DNA of 64,000 nt from Pseudomonas koreensis (lineage in GTDB: Bacteria > Pseudomonadota > Gammaproteobacteria > Pseudomonadales > Pseudomonadaceae): contig NZ_JALJWP010000001.1 of assembly GCF_024169245.1 (NCBI RefSeq), forward strand, positions 3,597,501 to 3,661,500. Direction: 5' to 3'. Both the position numbers and the translations under genes were made by a program. The notes beneath the pieces were generated by a model that did no database searches, was not told the DNA's origin, and saw only the letters and a program-made list of their open reading frames with translations. Positions within the stretch are counted from its first letter, which is position 1. Each line of letters begins with the position of its first letter. Below are positions 27,701 through 36,548 of this stretch, piece after piece.

Positions 27701-27890
27701 GGCTGGCCCAGTCGAGAAACTCGGGGCGTTCGAGGGCGTTCCAGTAAAGCTCCATCCACTCGCGCAGCAGGCACGGACGGGGCACGTCCAGCGTACGCGC
27801 CGGCGTGGCGGCGGTGACCACCGGAACGGCAGTCAATTCCGTGATGAGATTCTGGAGCAGCGTCTGTTCATGTACCGGTGTGTCGTTCAT
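24768..27890 (-). CDS. Very large protein of unknown function (1040 aa)
   Basis: The ATG at 27890 follows an excellent GGGAGG site, so this is a real gene. The 1040-aa product has no signal peptide, no clear membrane segment and no catalytic motif I recognise. Two internal segments resemble each other: LGELLGRYGFRLPEDAAQ near residue 230 and LGQMLRFYNLPLPKTVEH near 430. That suggests duplicated domains. The C-terminal part has RNEVVVRRDIDITLL. Such large cytoplasmic proteins are common in Pseudomonas, and some belong to toxin-like families (DUF6543/dermonecrotic-toxin-like), but I cannot show this here. It is monocistronic, divergent from nothing and separated from fabI by a shared terminator region. 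Confidence 0.8.
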   Translation of the reverse strand: MNDTPVHEQTLLQNLITELTAVPVVTAATPARTLDVPRPCLLREWMELYWNALERPEFLDWASRFHIDLDTLQIKGDTLHAQTPANGSSGVRTFTLEDDSGWWQMAPMLLSISQRIDPAGLGLPYIGGKSANPLYRFPRQVVLAFYGYPEPQNAVQAGVIVTELKNTGFAPIDEDGHTTSAVVKERIEQLKDFKAIAERIDEVLLTRDPFEQRSFLDTAVTLTSASVSAPVRGPRLKLGELLGRYGFRLPEDAAQAEALAQRLRQRRWPELPYVSDYVQTADPIRSYRESFADLEDGRHIVRRLEALSWNKAPDAKIDYEEFSEPHPDSALAEWMTLGQRQLQIFSSNADFQAILQQLGLPADSQLLVSDTGHVGTASAKGWVTLTTQVEKNTDLKLHRDRLTAKARKAGGALRSSGKVTLGQMLRFYNLPLPKTVEHALAMAKWYRVDLNTRPGHMNHWYLLGQPWTQTEGFTTSQRQSIIDTIQRFLPEDSPPLIDYLSEGVDTDLPLNTLKAKADYLISCILITPRARTLGNQLVKNLGAPVGKKRLLATNRDRLLLAALILSLEPSAGEDLNRIVDQRLEGHDFWGDNYDEVRRFIDRQPQLTRVTNKTLATHLLLSGIAPEFLTRDIPASLSYMSCLHWVWFKQVVLYIESRLPGVARLMSYPQLSQLTKGPAPTDFYQFLRGEACASIVVDWAVARGLIQRNAEFQVTIYDATTMKQADLLFRGHTRLLDDLDRQAFLTTPPTPSTVALTDLRQVFSDNPHLTEKVLFIPASNAESDAPHYSLGELHMAGKLAGDLQGWQSSNPQLQLASMKASLPRLQSVATSFHAALAARLKQMKDAHTAFLKEAFCSLPLAQRLDIEDYRLELLALRPTSTTANKSISDAAAPFGILALLHGETTRVCEIFTCRNEVVVRRDIDITLLTPSVAKEAPKSLPLDAEAYRHGTLPRSNATCNAFISRLDIEGAPLEQQARPAVPDTFASRKVNAIASTAVRHLFDAYEAQALQEALRVPDLKDAAASHEKWLAFYRKLSPPKV

Positions 27891-27993
27891 TTGTGCCTCC
27901 CTGGCGGCTGACAAGCATTGAGAGCCGAGTATCGAAGGCAGAGCGCGGTGGTTGGCGGTACATATGTAGTGCGGCGACCTTTTCTCCAGGCGT

Positions 27994-28026
27994 AAAAAAA
28001 CCCGCCGGATTCGGCGGGTTTTTTAT
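27994..28026 (-). terminator. Rho-independent terminator after fabI
   Basis: AAAAAAACCCGCCG-GATT-CGGCGGGTTTTTT is a perfect hairpin with a T-run on both strands. It lies 15 bases past the fabI stop and ends the yej-fabI transcript. Confidence 0.9.
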
Positions 28027-28040
28027 TGGCTAACCGAAGA

Positions 28041-28835
28041 TCACTCTTCGATGTTGCCCATGGCGGTGGTGTTGAAGCCGCCGTCGACGTACATGATTTC
28101 ACCGCTGATGCCCGACGCCAGGTCGGAGCACAGGAAGGCGCCGGCGTTGCCGACTTCTTCGATGGTGACGTTGCGGCGCAGCGGCGTCTGCGCTTCGTTG
28201 GCGGCCAGCATCTTGCGGAAGTTCTTGATGCCGGAAGCGGCCAGGGTGCGGATCGGACCAGCCGACACGCAGTTGACGCGGGTGCCGTCCGGGCCGAGGG
28301 AACCGGCCAGGTAACGGACGCCGGCTTCCAGCGAAGCCTTGGCCATGCCCATCACGTTGTAGTTCGGCATGGTGCGCTCGGCGCCCAGGTACGACAGGGT
28401 CAGCAGGCTGCCGTTGCGGCCTTTCATCATTTCACGACCGGCCTTGGCCAGGGCCACGAAGCTGTAGGCGCTGATGTCGTGAGCGATGCGGAAACCTTCA
28501 CGGGTGGTGGCTTCGGTGAAGTCGCCGTCCAGTTGGTCGCCCGGCGCGAACCCTACGGAGTGCACGATGCAGTCCAGGCCGTCCCACTTTTTGCTCAGTT
28601 CTTCGAAGACCTTGGCGATTTCTTCATCGCTGGCCACGTCGCACGGGAAGCACAGCTCAGGGCTCGAACCCCAGCCTTGTGCGAACTCTTCGACGCGACC
28701 CTTGAGTTTGTCGTTCTGATAAGTGAAGGCAAGCTCAGCGCCCTCGCGATGCATGGCGGCAGCGATGCCGGATGCGATGGACAGCTTGCTGGCGACACCG
28801 ACGATCAGTACGCGCTTACCGGCGAGAAAACCCAT
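28041..28835 (-). CDS. fabI: Enoyl-[acyl-carrier-protein] reductase FabI
   Basis: A 264-aa NADH-dependent enoyl-ACP reductase that does the last reduction in each fatty-acid chain extension. It starts [25 protein letters not shown] (cofactor-binding Rossmann region). It has the FabI-specific active-site pattern Tyr-x6-Tyr...MGMAKAS ([21 protein letters not shown]), with Tyr, Tyr and Lys in place. AAGAGGAGCAACACATG gives a strong start. It is the last gene of the minus-strand run beginning at the yejA-like gene, 19 bases after the ABC ATPase, an order also seen in P. aeruginosa (fabI next to a peptide transporter). FabI is the triclosan target. Confidence 0.97.
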   Translation of the reverse strand: MGFLAGKRVLIVGVASKLSIASGIAAAMHREGAELAFTYQNDKLKGRVEEFAQGWGSSPELCFPCDVASDEEIAKVFEELSKKWDGLDCIVHSVGFAPGDQLDGDFTEATTREGFRIAHDISAYSFVALAKAGREMMKGRNGSLLTLSYLGAERTMPNYNVMGMAKASLEAGVRYLAGSLGPDGTRVNCVSAGPIRTLAASGIKNFRKMLAANEAQTPLRRNVTIEEVGNAGAFLCSDLASGISGEIMYVDGGFNTTAMGNIEE

Positions 28836-28854
28836 GTGTTGCTCCTCTTTCAGG

Positions 28855-30465
28855 TTATTGCGCAGTGGCTGGTGCCAGAAAAGCGGCTTCCAGCAACTGC
28901 TGTGTATACGGATGTTGGGGGGCGGCAAAGATACTTTGCGCGTCTCCCTGTTCGACCACTTGGCCATGCTTGACCACCATCAGCTGGTGGCTCAGCGCTT
29001 TGACGACAGCCAGGTCATGGCTGATGAACAAATACGTCAGGTTGTACTTGGCTTGCAGTGAACGCAACAGCTCCACTACTTGCCGCTGCACCGTCCGGTC
29101 GAGCGCCGATGTCGGCTCGTCCAGCAGGATCAGCGCCGGTTTCAGCACCAGGGCCCGGGCAATGGCGATTCGCTGCCGCTGCCCACCGGAAAATTCGTGG
29201 GGGTAGCGGTGCCGGGTTTCCGGATCCAGACCTACCTCCTTCAATGCCGCGATGATCGCCGCTTCCTGTTCGGCGGCGGTGCCCATCTTGTGTATCCGCA
29301 GGCCTTCGCCAACGATGTCATTGACGCACATGCGTGGGCTCAGGCTGCCAAACGGGTCCTGAAACACCACCTGCATCTCCCGCCGCAGCGGACGAACCTC
29401 GCTTTGCGTCAGGCAGTCTAGCTGCTTGCCTTCAAAGCGGATCGCGCCCTGGCTGCCGATCAGGCGCAAAATTGCCAGACCGAGGGTGGATTTGCCGGAA
29501 CCGCTTTCGCCAACGATCCCCAGGGTCTGGCCCTGAGGCAGGCTGAAATTGATGCCGTCCACTGCCTTGACGTAATCCACCGTGCGCTTGAGCAGGCCTT
29601 TTTTGATCGGGAACCAGACTTTCAGGTCCTCGACTTCGAGCAGCGGCGCACCGATTTCATTGCTCGCCGGGCCGCCGCTGGGCTCCGCGCCGAGCAGTTC
29701 CCGAGTGTACGGATGCTGCGGCGAACGGAACAGCTCTGCGCACGATGCCTGTTCGACGATGCAACCGCGCTGCATGACACATACGCGATGCGCAATTCTT
29801 CGCACCAGGTTCAAATCGTGACTGATCAGTAGCAGCGACATGCCCAATCGAGCCTGAAGCTCCTTGAGCAAATCGAGGATTTTCAGCTGAACGGTCACGT
29901 CCAGCGCGGTGGTCGGTTCGTCGGCAATCAGCAATTCCGGCTCATTGGCCAAGGCCATGGCGATCATCACCCGCTGCCGCTGGCCGCCGGACAATTCATG
30001 GGGCAGGGCCTTGAGGCGCTTGTGCGGCTCGGGTATGCCGACCATTTCCAGCAGCTCCAAAGTCCGCCTGGTCGCGACTTTGCCGCTCAAGCCCTTGTGG
30101 ATGCCGAGAATTTCGTTGATCTGCTTCTCGATCGAGTGCAGCGGATTCAGCGAGGTCATCGGTTCCTGAAAAATCATCGCAATGCGGTTGCCACGAATGT
30201 GACGAATGGTTTTTTCGCTCAGGCCCAGCAGATTCTGCCCGGCATAATTGATGCTGCCGGCCGGATGCCGCGCCATGGGGTAGGGCAACAGGCGCAGGAT
30301 CGAATGCGCCGTCACCGATTTGCCCGAGCCCGATTCGCCGACCAGCGCCAGGGTTTCGCCGCGCTTGATGTCGAAGCTCACGCCCTCGACCACACGATGC
30401 ACCCGCTCGCCGAAACCGAATTCGACGGCGAGGTCGCGCACTTCGATCAGATTGTCCTGATTCAT
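28855..30465 (-). CDS. yejF: Fused ABC ATPase for oligopeptide/microcin-C-type uptake (YejF)
   Basis: A 536-aa ATPase with two complete nucleotide-binding domains. Domain 1 has Walker A GESGSGKS at 43-50, signature LSGGQRQRV and Walker B LLIADEP. Domain 2 repeats GESGSGKST near 325, FSGGQRQRI and LILLDEP. Each ends with the oligopeptide-type C-terminal extension ([19 protein letters not shown]). The start at 30465 has GAGGAAGTG upstream. It starts one base before the stop of yejE, so the operon is coupled. It powers uptake of oligopeptides bound by the YejA-like proteins. Confidence 0.95.
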   Translation of the reverse strand: MNQDNLIEVRDLAVEFGFGERVHRVVEGVSFDIKRGETLALVGESGSGKSVTAHSILRLLPYPMARHPAGSINYAGQNLLGLSEKTIRHIRGNRIAMIFQEPMTSLNPLHSIEKQINEILGIHKGLSGKVATRRTLELLEMVGIPEPHKRLKALPHELSGGQRQRVMIAMALANEPELLIADEPTTALDVTVQLKILDLLKELQARLGMSLLLISHDLNLVRRIAHRVCVMQRGCIVEQASCAELFRSPQHPYTRELLGAEPSGGPASNEIGAPLLEVEDLKVWFPIKKGLLKRTVDYVKAVDGINFSLPQGQTLGIVGESGSGKSTLGLAILRLIGSQGAIRFEGKQLDCLTQSEVRPLRREMQVVFQDPFGSLSPRMCVNDIVGEGLRIHKMGTAAEQEAAIIAALKEVGLDPETRHRYPHEFSGGQRQRIAIARALVLKPALILLDEPTSALDRTVQRQVVELLRSLQAKYNLTYLFISHDLAVVKALSHQLMVVKHGQVVEQGDAQSIFAAPQHPYTQQLLEAAFLAPATAQ

Positions 30466-30466
30466 T

Positions 30467-31486
30467 TCACTTCCTCGGGTCGAAGGCATCGCGAGCGGAC
30501 TCGCCGATAAACACCAGCAAACTCAACATCAGGGCCAGCACGGCAAACGCGCTCATCCCCAGCCACGGCGCCTGCAGGTTGGATTTGCCCTGGGCGACCA
30601 GTTCTCCCAGCGACGGGCTGCCCGCCGGCAAGCCGAAACCGAGGAAGTCCAGCGCGGTGAGGGTGCCGATGGCGCCGGTGAGGATGAACGGCATGAAGGT
30701 CATGGTCGAGACCATGGCGTTGGGCAGGATGTGGCGGAACATGATCGCGCCGTTCTGCATGCCCAGCGCCCGCGCGGCGCGTACGTATTCGAGGTTGCGC
30801 CCGCGCAGGAACTCGGCGCGCACCACGTCGACCAGACTCATCCACGAGAACAGCAGCATGATCCCCAGCAGCCACCAGAAATTCGGCTGGACGAAACTGG
30901 CGAGGATGATCAGCAGGTACAGCACCGGCAGGCCCGACCAGATTTCCAGAAAACGCTGCCCGGCCAGATCGACCCAGCCGCCGTAGAAACCCTGTAGCGC
31001 CCCGGCAATCACGCCGATGATCGAACTCAATACGGTCAACGTCAGGGCAAACAGCACGGAAATGCGGAAACCGTAGATCACCCGGGCCAACACGTCGCGG
31101 CCCTGATCGTCGGTGCCCAGCAGGTTGTCCGCCGAGGGCGGCGCCGGGGCCGGGACTTTCAGGTCGTAGTTGATGCTCTGGTAGCTGTACGGAATCGGCG
31201 CCCACAGAATCCACGCGTCCTTGGCCTTGAGCAGTTCGCGGATGTACGGGCTCTTGTAGTTGGCTTCCAGCGGGAATTCGCCGCCGAAGGCAGTTTCCGG
31301 GTAGCGCTTGATCGCCGGGAAATACCAGTTGTCGTCGTAATGCACGACCAGCGGTTTGTCGTTGGCGATCAGCTCGGCACCCAGACTCAGGCCGAACAGG
31401 ATCAGAAACAGCCACAGCGACCACCAGCCACGCTTGTTGGCCTTGAACAGTTCGAAGCGCCGGCGGTTGAGAGGGGACAGGTTCAT
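30467..31486 (-). CDS. yejE: ABC permease YejE
   Basis: A 339-aa inner-membrane permease with about six helices. It carries the binding-protein-dependent transport motif (EYVRAARALGMQNGAIMFRHILPN) that docks with the ATPase, and an N-terminal OppC-like extension with a large periplasmic loop. The ATG at 31486 follows GGGAGCATTGAG and is one base after the yejB stop, so translation is coupled. It pairs with YejB as the channel for oligopeptides. Confidence 0.94.
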   Translation of the reverse strand: MNLSPLNRRRFELFKANKRGWWSLWLFLILFGLSLGAELIANDKPLVVHYDDNWYFPAIKRYPETAFGGEFPLEANYKSPYIRELLKAKDAWILWAPIPYSYQSINYDLKVPAPAPPSADNLLGTDDQGRDVLARVIYGFRISVLFALTLTVLSSIIGVIAGALQGFYGGWVDLAGQRFLEIWSGLPVLYLLIILASFVQPNFWWLLGIMLLFSWMSLVDVVRAEFLRGRNLEYVRAARALGMQNGAIMFRHILPNAMVSTMTFMPFILTGAIGTLTALDFLGFGLPAGSPSLGELVAQGKSNLQAPWLGMSAFAVLALMLSLLVFIGESARDAFDPRK

Positions 31487-31487
31487 C

Positions 31488-32561
31488 TCAATGCTCCCGG
31501 CTGGCAAAGTCGATGCGCGGATCGACAAAGGTGTAGGTGAGGTCGCCAATCAGTTTCACCACCAGCCCGAGCAGGGTGAAGATGAACAGCGTGCCGAACA
31601 CCACCGGGTAATCGCGGTTGATCGCCGCTTCGAAACTCATCAGACCGAGGCCGTCGAGGGAGAAAATCACTTCCACCAGCAACGAGCCGGTGAAGAAAAT
31701 ACCGATGAACGCCGAAGGAAAACCAGCAATCACCAACAGCATGGCGTTGCGGAACACGTGGCCGTAGAGCACTCGATGGCGGGTCAGGCCTTTGGCCTTG
31801 GCGGTGACCACGTACTGTTTGTTGATTTCATCGAGGAAGCTGTTTTTGGTCAGCAGGGTCATGGTCGCGAAGTTGCCGATCACCAGCGCGGTAACCGGCA
31901 ATGCCAGGTGCCAGAAGTAATCGAGGATCTTGCCGCCCAGGCTCAGCTCATCGAAGTTGTTCGAGGTCAGGCCGCGCAGGGGGAACCAGTCGAGATAACT
32001 GCCGCCGGCAAACACCACGATCAGCAGGATCGCGAACAGAAACGCCGGAATCGCATAGCCGACGATGATCGCCGAACTGGTCCAGACGTCGAAGTGGCTG
32101 CCGTGTCGCGTGGCCTTGGCGATGCCCAGCGGGATCGACACCAGATACATGATCAGCGTGCTCCACAGCCCCAGCGAGATCGACACCGGCATCTTTTCCT
32201 TGATCAGGTCGATGACCTTGGCGTCGCGGAAGAAACTGTCGCCGAAATCCAGCTGCGCGTAGTTCTTGACCATGATCCACAGGCGTTCCGGGGCCGATTT
32301 GTCGAACCCGTACATGTGCTCGATTTCCTTGATCAGCGCCGGGTCCAGCCCCTGCGCACCACGGTAGGACGAACCGGCCACCGCGACCTCGGCACCGCCG
32401 CCGGCAATCCGGCTGGTGGCGCCTTCGAAACCTTCGAGCTTGGCGATCATCTGCTCGACCGGCCCGCCGGGTGCGGCCTGGATGATCACGAAGTTGATCA
32501 GCAGAATGCCGAACAGGGTCGGGATGATCAGCAGCAGTCGCCGAAAGATATACGCCAGCAT
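31488..32561 (-). CDS. yejB: ABC permease YejB
   Basis: A 357-aa inner-membrane permease. It opens [34 protein letters not shown], the standard OppB start, followed by a YejB-specific insert (about 40-110) and the docking motif ([23 protein letters not shown]). GGAGTAATCAG precedes the ATG. It lies between the second binding protein and YejE in the operon. The whole set resembles E. coli YejABEF, known for microcin C uptake. Confidence 0.94.
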   Translation of the reverse strand: MLAYIFRRLLLIIPTLFGILLINFVIIQAAPGGPVEQMIAKLEGFEGATSRIAGGGAEVAVAGSSYRGAQGLDPALIKEIEHMYGFDKSAPERLWIMVKNYAQLDFGDSFFRDAKVIDLIKEKMPVSISLGLWSTLIMYLVSIPLGIAKATRHGSHFDVWTSSAIIVGYAIPAFLFAILLIVVFAGGSYLDWFPLRGLTSNNFDELSLGGKILDYFWHLALPVTALVIGNFATMTLLTKNSFLDEINKQYVVTAKAKGLTRHRVLYGHVFRNAMLLVIAGFPSAFIGIFFTGSLLVEVIFSLDGLGLMSFEAAINRDYPVVFGTLFIFTLLGLVVKLIGDLTYTFVDPRIDFASREH

Positions 32562-32565
32562 CTGA

Positions 32566-34407
32566 TTACTCCGTGCCCGCAGGGTCGGCTTGCAGTTGGG
32601 TTTCGACTTCTACGGCAGGCTTGGCGTCAGGCTTGACCCACCAGGTGTTGATGCCGATGTCGTACTTGGGCGAGGTTTTCGGGTGACCGATGTGGTTCCA
32701 GTAGGCCACGCGCCAGCTCTTGATATGCCAGTTGGGCACCACGTAGTAGCCCCATTGCAGTACGCGATCCAGCGCGCGGGCGTGGGCCACCAGACTTTTG
32801 CGCGAGTCGGCGTTGATCAGGCTTTCCACCAGTTGGTCAACGGTCGGGTCTTTGAGGCCCATGCTGTTGCGGCTGCTCGGTTTGTCGGCGGCGGCGCTCA
32901 TCCAGTATTCGCGCTGCTCGTTGCCCGGCGAGTTGGATTGCGGAAAGCTGCCGACCATCATGTCGAAGTCCCGCGAACGCACGCGGTTGATGTACTGCGA
33001 GACGTCGACGCGGCGGATCACCAGATCGATGCCGAGGTCGCTGAGGTTGCGCTTGAACGGCAGCAGCACCCGTTCGAATTCGGTCTGGGCGAGGAGGAAT
33101 TCGATCACCACCGGTTTGCCGGCGGCGTCGACCATTTTGTCATCGACGATTTTCCAGCCGGCCTCTTGCAACAGTTGATACGCCTCGCGCTGCTGGGTGC
33201 GGATCATGCCGCTGGCGTCGGTCTTCGGGTTTTCGAAGGCTTCGCTGAACACCTGGGCCGGCAGTTTGCTGCGGAATGGCTCAAGGATTGTCCGCTGATC
33301 GGCGTCCGGCAGGCCGGTGGCGGCCATTTCCGAGTTCTCGAAGTAACTGCGGGTGCGCACGTAAGCGCCATTGAACAATTGCTTGTTGGTCCATTCGAAA
33401 TCGAACAACAGCCCAAGCGCCTGGCGCACGCGGACATCCTGGAACAGCGGACGGCGCAGGTTGAAGACGAAACCCTGCATGCCGGTCGGGTTGCTGTTGG
33501 GGATCAGTTCCTTGATCAAACGGCCCTCGGTGACCGCCGGAACGTTATAGGCGCTGGCCCAGTTCTTCGCGGTCATCTCCAGCCAGTAATCGAACTGCCC
33601 GGCCTTCAGCGCTTCGAGGGCGACGGTGTTGTCGCGGTAGTAGTCGGTGGTCATCGTGTCGAAGTTGTAGAAACCACGGTTGACCGGCAAGTCCTTGCCC
33701 CAGTAATCCTTGACCCGTTCGTAACGTACCGAACGGCCAGCCTTCACTTCGGTGACCTTGTACGGGCCGCTGCCCAGCGGAATTTCCAGATTGCCCTTGT
33801 TGAAATCGCGACTGGCCCACCAGTGTTTCGGCAGGACCGGCAACTGGCCGAGGATCAGCGGCAGCTCGCGGTTGTTGCTGTGCTTGAACTTGAACAGCAC
33901 TTTCAACGGGTCTTCGACGATGGCTTCGGCGACGTCGTTGTAGTAGCCGCGAAACATCGGCGAGCCTTCCTTGGTCAGCGTCTCGAAGCTGAACACCACG
34001 TCTTCGGCGCGCACCGGGTGGCCGTCATGGAAACGTGCTTCCGGGCGCAGGTAGAAGCGCACCCAGCTGTTGTCGTCGGCTTTCTCGATCTTGCTGGCGA
34101 TCAGGCCGTATTCGGTGAACGGCTCGTCGAGGCTGTGTTTGGTCAGGGTGTCGTAGATCTGGCCGATGTCATCGGCGGGCACGCCTTTGTTGATGAACGG
34201 GTTGAGGCTGTCGAAGCCGCCGAAACCGGCCTGACGGAACACGCCGCCCTTGGGCGCATCGGGGTTCACGTAATCGAAGTGCTTGAAGTCGGCCGGGTAT
34301 TTCGGCGGCTCGTTGTACAGGGTCACGGCGTGTTGCGGGGCAGCAAAGGCCAGCCCGGCGAACAGCAAGCCGCTGGCCTGCACGAGCAGGATGCGAACAG
34401 GGTTCAT
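32566..34407 (-). CDS. Periplasmic oligopeptide-binding protein, YejA-like (second copy)
   Basis: A 613-aa family 5 solute-binding protein. An N-terminal signal peptide ([22 protein letters not shown]) leads into [28 protein letters not shown], typical of YejA. The start at 34407 has GGAGAAAGATCG and overlaps the stop of the upstream paralog by four bases (ATGA), so the two are co-translated. The paralogs share motifs throughout, including [13 protein letters not shown], and are clearly a duplication with divergence. Two binding proteins for one transporter would broaden the peptide range. Confidence 0.93.
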   Translation of the reverse strand: MNPVRILLVQASGLLFAGLAFAAPQHAVTLYNEPPKYPADFKHFDYVNPDAPKGGVFRQAGFGGFDSLNPFINKGVPADDIGQIYDTLTKHSLDEPFTEYGLIASKIEKADDNSWVRFYLRPEARFHDGHPVRAEDVVFSFETLTKEGSPMFRGYYNDVAEAIVEDPLKVLFKFKHSNNRELPLILGQLPVLPKHWWASRDFNKGNLEIPLGSGPYKVTEVKAGRSVRYERVKDYWGKDLPVNRGFYNFDTMTTDYYRDNTVALEALKAGQFDYWLEMTAKNWASAYNVPAVTEGRLIKELIPNSNPTGMQGFVFNLRRPLFQDVRVRQALGLLFDFEWTNKQLFNGAYVRTRSYFENSEMAATGLPDADQRTILEPFRSKLPAQVFSEAFENPKTDASGMIRTQQREAYQLLQEAGWKIVDDKMVDAAGKPVVIEFLLAQTEFERVLLPFKRNLSDLGIDLVIRRVDVSQYINRVRSRDFDMMVGSFPQSNSPGNEQREYWMSAAADKPSSRNSMGLKDPTVDQLVESLINADSRKSLVAHARALDRVLQWGYYVVPNWHIKSWRVAYWNHIGHPKTSPKYDIGINTWWVKPDAKPAVEVETQLQADPAGTE

Positions 34408-36236
34408 CGATCTTTCTCCGAAGACTTCAGCCACCACGCGCTCAGGCCTAGGGTGTAGGGCGGCGTGGTGACAAAGGCCAACCGGTTGCGGTAGGCCAGA
34501 CGGTGATAATTGAGGTACCAGTTGGGAATGCTGTAGTGCTGCCAGAGCAGCACGCGGTCGAGCGCCTTGCCGGCGGCGACCTGCTCGTCGCGGGTGCGCG
34601 CGGCGAGCAGTTGTTCGAGCAGGTGATCGACCACCGGATTGGCGATGCCCGCGTAATTCTTGCTGCCCTTGACGGTCACCTGGCTGGAGTGAAAGTACTG
34701 CCACTGCTCAAGACCGGGGCTCAAGGTCTGGCCGAGGGTCATCGAAATCATGTCGAAATCAAATTGATCGAGGCGCTGTTTGTATTGCGCACGATCAACG
34801 GTACGCAGGCGCGCGTCGATGCCGATGCTGTTGAGGTTCTCGATATACGGCTGGTAGAGACGCTCCAGGCTCGGATTGACCAGCAGCAGTTCGAAGCGCA
34901 GCGGTTGGCCATCAGCGTTTTGCAGACGCTGACCGTTGAGTTTCCAGCCGGCTTCGGCGAGCAGGGCCAGCGCCTTGCGCATGGTTTCCCGGGGAATGCC
35001 TCGGCCGTCGGTTTTCGGCAGGGTAAACGGCTCGGTGAACAGTCGGGCTGGCAGCTGCTCCTTGTAAGGCTTGAGCATCAGCCATTCATGGCCGACCGGC
35101 AGGCCGGACGCAGTGAATTCGCTGTTGGGGTAGTAGCTGGTGGCGCGTTTGTAGGCATCGCTGAACAGCGCGCGGTTGGTCCACTCGAAGTCGAACATCA
35201 GCCCCAGCGCTTCGCGGGTCTTGACGTCGGCGAAGGTCGCGCGGCGGGTGTTCATGAACAGGCCTTGGGTCTGGGTCGGGATCCGATGCGGGATCTGCGC
35301 CTTGATCACCTCGCCACGACGCACGGCAGGGAAGTTGTAGCCGTTGACCCAGTTCTTCGCCTGATGCTCGATGTAGATGTCGAACTCACCGGCCTTGAAC
35401 GCTTCGAACGCCACATCGCTGTCGCGGTAGAACTCGACTTCCATGCGATCGAAATTGTACTTGCCGCGATTGACCGGCAGGTCCTTGCCCCAGTAATCCT
35501 TGACCCGTTCGAAGATCAACTGCCGCCCCGGCGTGACTGAGGTGATGCGGTACGGCCCGCTGCCCAGTGGCGGCTCAAAGGTGGTGGCCTTGAAATCGCG
35601 ATCCTTCCAGTAATGCTGCGGCAGCACCGGTAACTCGCCCAGGCGCAGGATGAGCAATGGATTGCCCGAGCGCTTGAACACGAAACGAATGCGCTGCTTG
35701 TGGAGAATGTCGACCCGCAGCACTTCCTGCAGCGCGGTGCGATACAGCGGATGGCCGTCCTTGAGCAGCGTTCGATAGGAGAACGCGACGTCGTAGGCGG
35801 TGATGGGGGAGCCGTCATGGAAGCGCGCCTCGGGGCGCAGATTGAACACCACCCAGCTGCGATCTTCGCCGTACTCCACCGATTGTGCGATCAAACCGTA
35901 GCTCGACGCCGGCTCGTCGCCGGACGGCGAATACTGCCCGGTGCCGACCATCAGCGGCTCGTTCAGCTCGTTGATGCCGTACTGCAGGAAGTTCGCTGTG
36001 GTGACCGGGCTGGTGCCCTTGAAGGTGTACGGATTGACCGTATCGAAGGTGCCGAACGCCATCACCCGCAACGTGCCGCCCTTGGGCGCTTGCGGGTTGA
36101 CCCAGTCGAAGTGGGTAAATCTGGCCGGGTACTTGAGCGTGCCGAACTGCGCATAACCATGACTTTCGGTAATCGTCGCGCTTGCGGGTGAGCTCAAGGC
36201 CAGGCTGATCAGGAGCAGGAGGAGGGCACGCTTCAA
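34404..36236 (-). CDS. Periplasmic oligopeptide-binding protein, YejA-like (first copy)
   Basis: A 610-aa family 5 solute-binding protein and first gene of the yej-fabI run. The signal peptide is MKRALLLLLISLALSSPASA. The mature part starts with the YejA pattern YPARFTHFDWVNPQAPKGGTL. It shares [14 protein letters not shown] and REALGLMFDFEWTN with its neighbour but differs in many loops. It would deliver peptides to YejBE. The upstream side holds a repeat block at 36320 and then mltD, so its promoter lies in about 300 bases between 36237 and 36548. Confidence 0.93.
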   Translation of the reverse strand: MKRALLLLLISLALSSPASATITESHGYAQFGTLKYPARFTHFDWVNPQAPKGGTLRVMAFGTFDTVNPYTFKGTSPVTTANFLQYGINELNEPLMVGTGQYSPSGDEPASSYGLIAQSVEYGEDRSWVVFNLRPEARFHDGSPITAYDVAFSYRTLLKDGHPLYRTALQEVLRVDILHKQRIRFVFKRSGNPLLILRLGELPVLPQHYWKDRDFKATTFEPPLGSGPYRITSVTPGRQLIFERVKDYWGKDLPVNRGKYNFDRMEVEFYRDSDVAFEAFKAGEFDIYIEHQAKNWVNGYNFPAVRRGEVIKAQIPHRIPTQTQGLFMNTRRATFADVKTREALGLMFDFEWTNRALFSDAYKRATSYYPNSEFTASGLPVGHEWLMLKPYKEQLPARLFTEPFTLPKTDGRGIPRETMRKALALLAEAGWKLNGQRLQNADGQPLRFELLLVNPSLERLYQPYIENLNSIGIDARLRTVDRAQYKQRLDQFDFDMISMTLGQTLSPGLEQWQYFHSSQVTVKGSKNYAGIANPVVDHLLEQLLAARTRDEQVAAGKALDRVLLWQHYSIPNWYLNYHRLAYRNRLAFVTTPPYTLGLSAWWLKSSEKDR

Positions 36237-36319
36237 GTCAGATCCGATCCAGCGGCTTGGGCTTTGTGGGCCGTACAGTAACAGCTTGTCTGGACAGGAA
36301 AAAGATGCGGGTTAAAGAG

Positions 36320-36481
36320 CCCCTCACCCTAACCCTCTCCCGGAGGGAGAGGGGACTGATCGTGGTGTCTGGGCGAATTGCACCGACGTGCGATACCGAG
36401 TCGAACTCAGATTTTGAAAAGCCTGGAGATCGGCTCCCTTTCCCCCTCGCCCCCTTGGGGGAGAGGGCTGGGGTGAGGGGG
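36320..36481. repeat. Large CCCTCACCCT-type inverted repeat
   Basis: Left arm CCCCTCACCCTAACCCTCTCC and right arm GGAGAGGGCTGGGGTGAGGGG enclose about 120 bases, and each arm contains its own hairpin around CCGGAGGG or CCTTGGGGG. It is gene-free and sits upstream of the yejA-like gene. Related sequence appears at the 3' end of the LysR gene near 4030. Confidence 0.75.
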
Positions 36482-36513
36482 ATGGTTCTAAAGCACACCA
36501 CAAAAACTTCATC

Positions 36514-36546
36514 CAAAAAAAGCCCCCGAAATCTCAGGGGCTCTTC
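36514..36546 (-). terminator. Rho-independent terminator after mltD
   Basis: On the minus strand an AGCCCC/GGGGCT hairpin is followed by a T-run of seven. It begins a few bases after the mltD stop. Confidence 0.75.
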
Positions 36547-36548
36547 TG

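Noticed and set aside
36237..36548. Small genes in the CCCTCACCCT repeat
   Set aside because: Frames follow the inverted repeat and lack ribosome sites.
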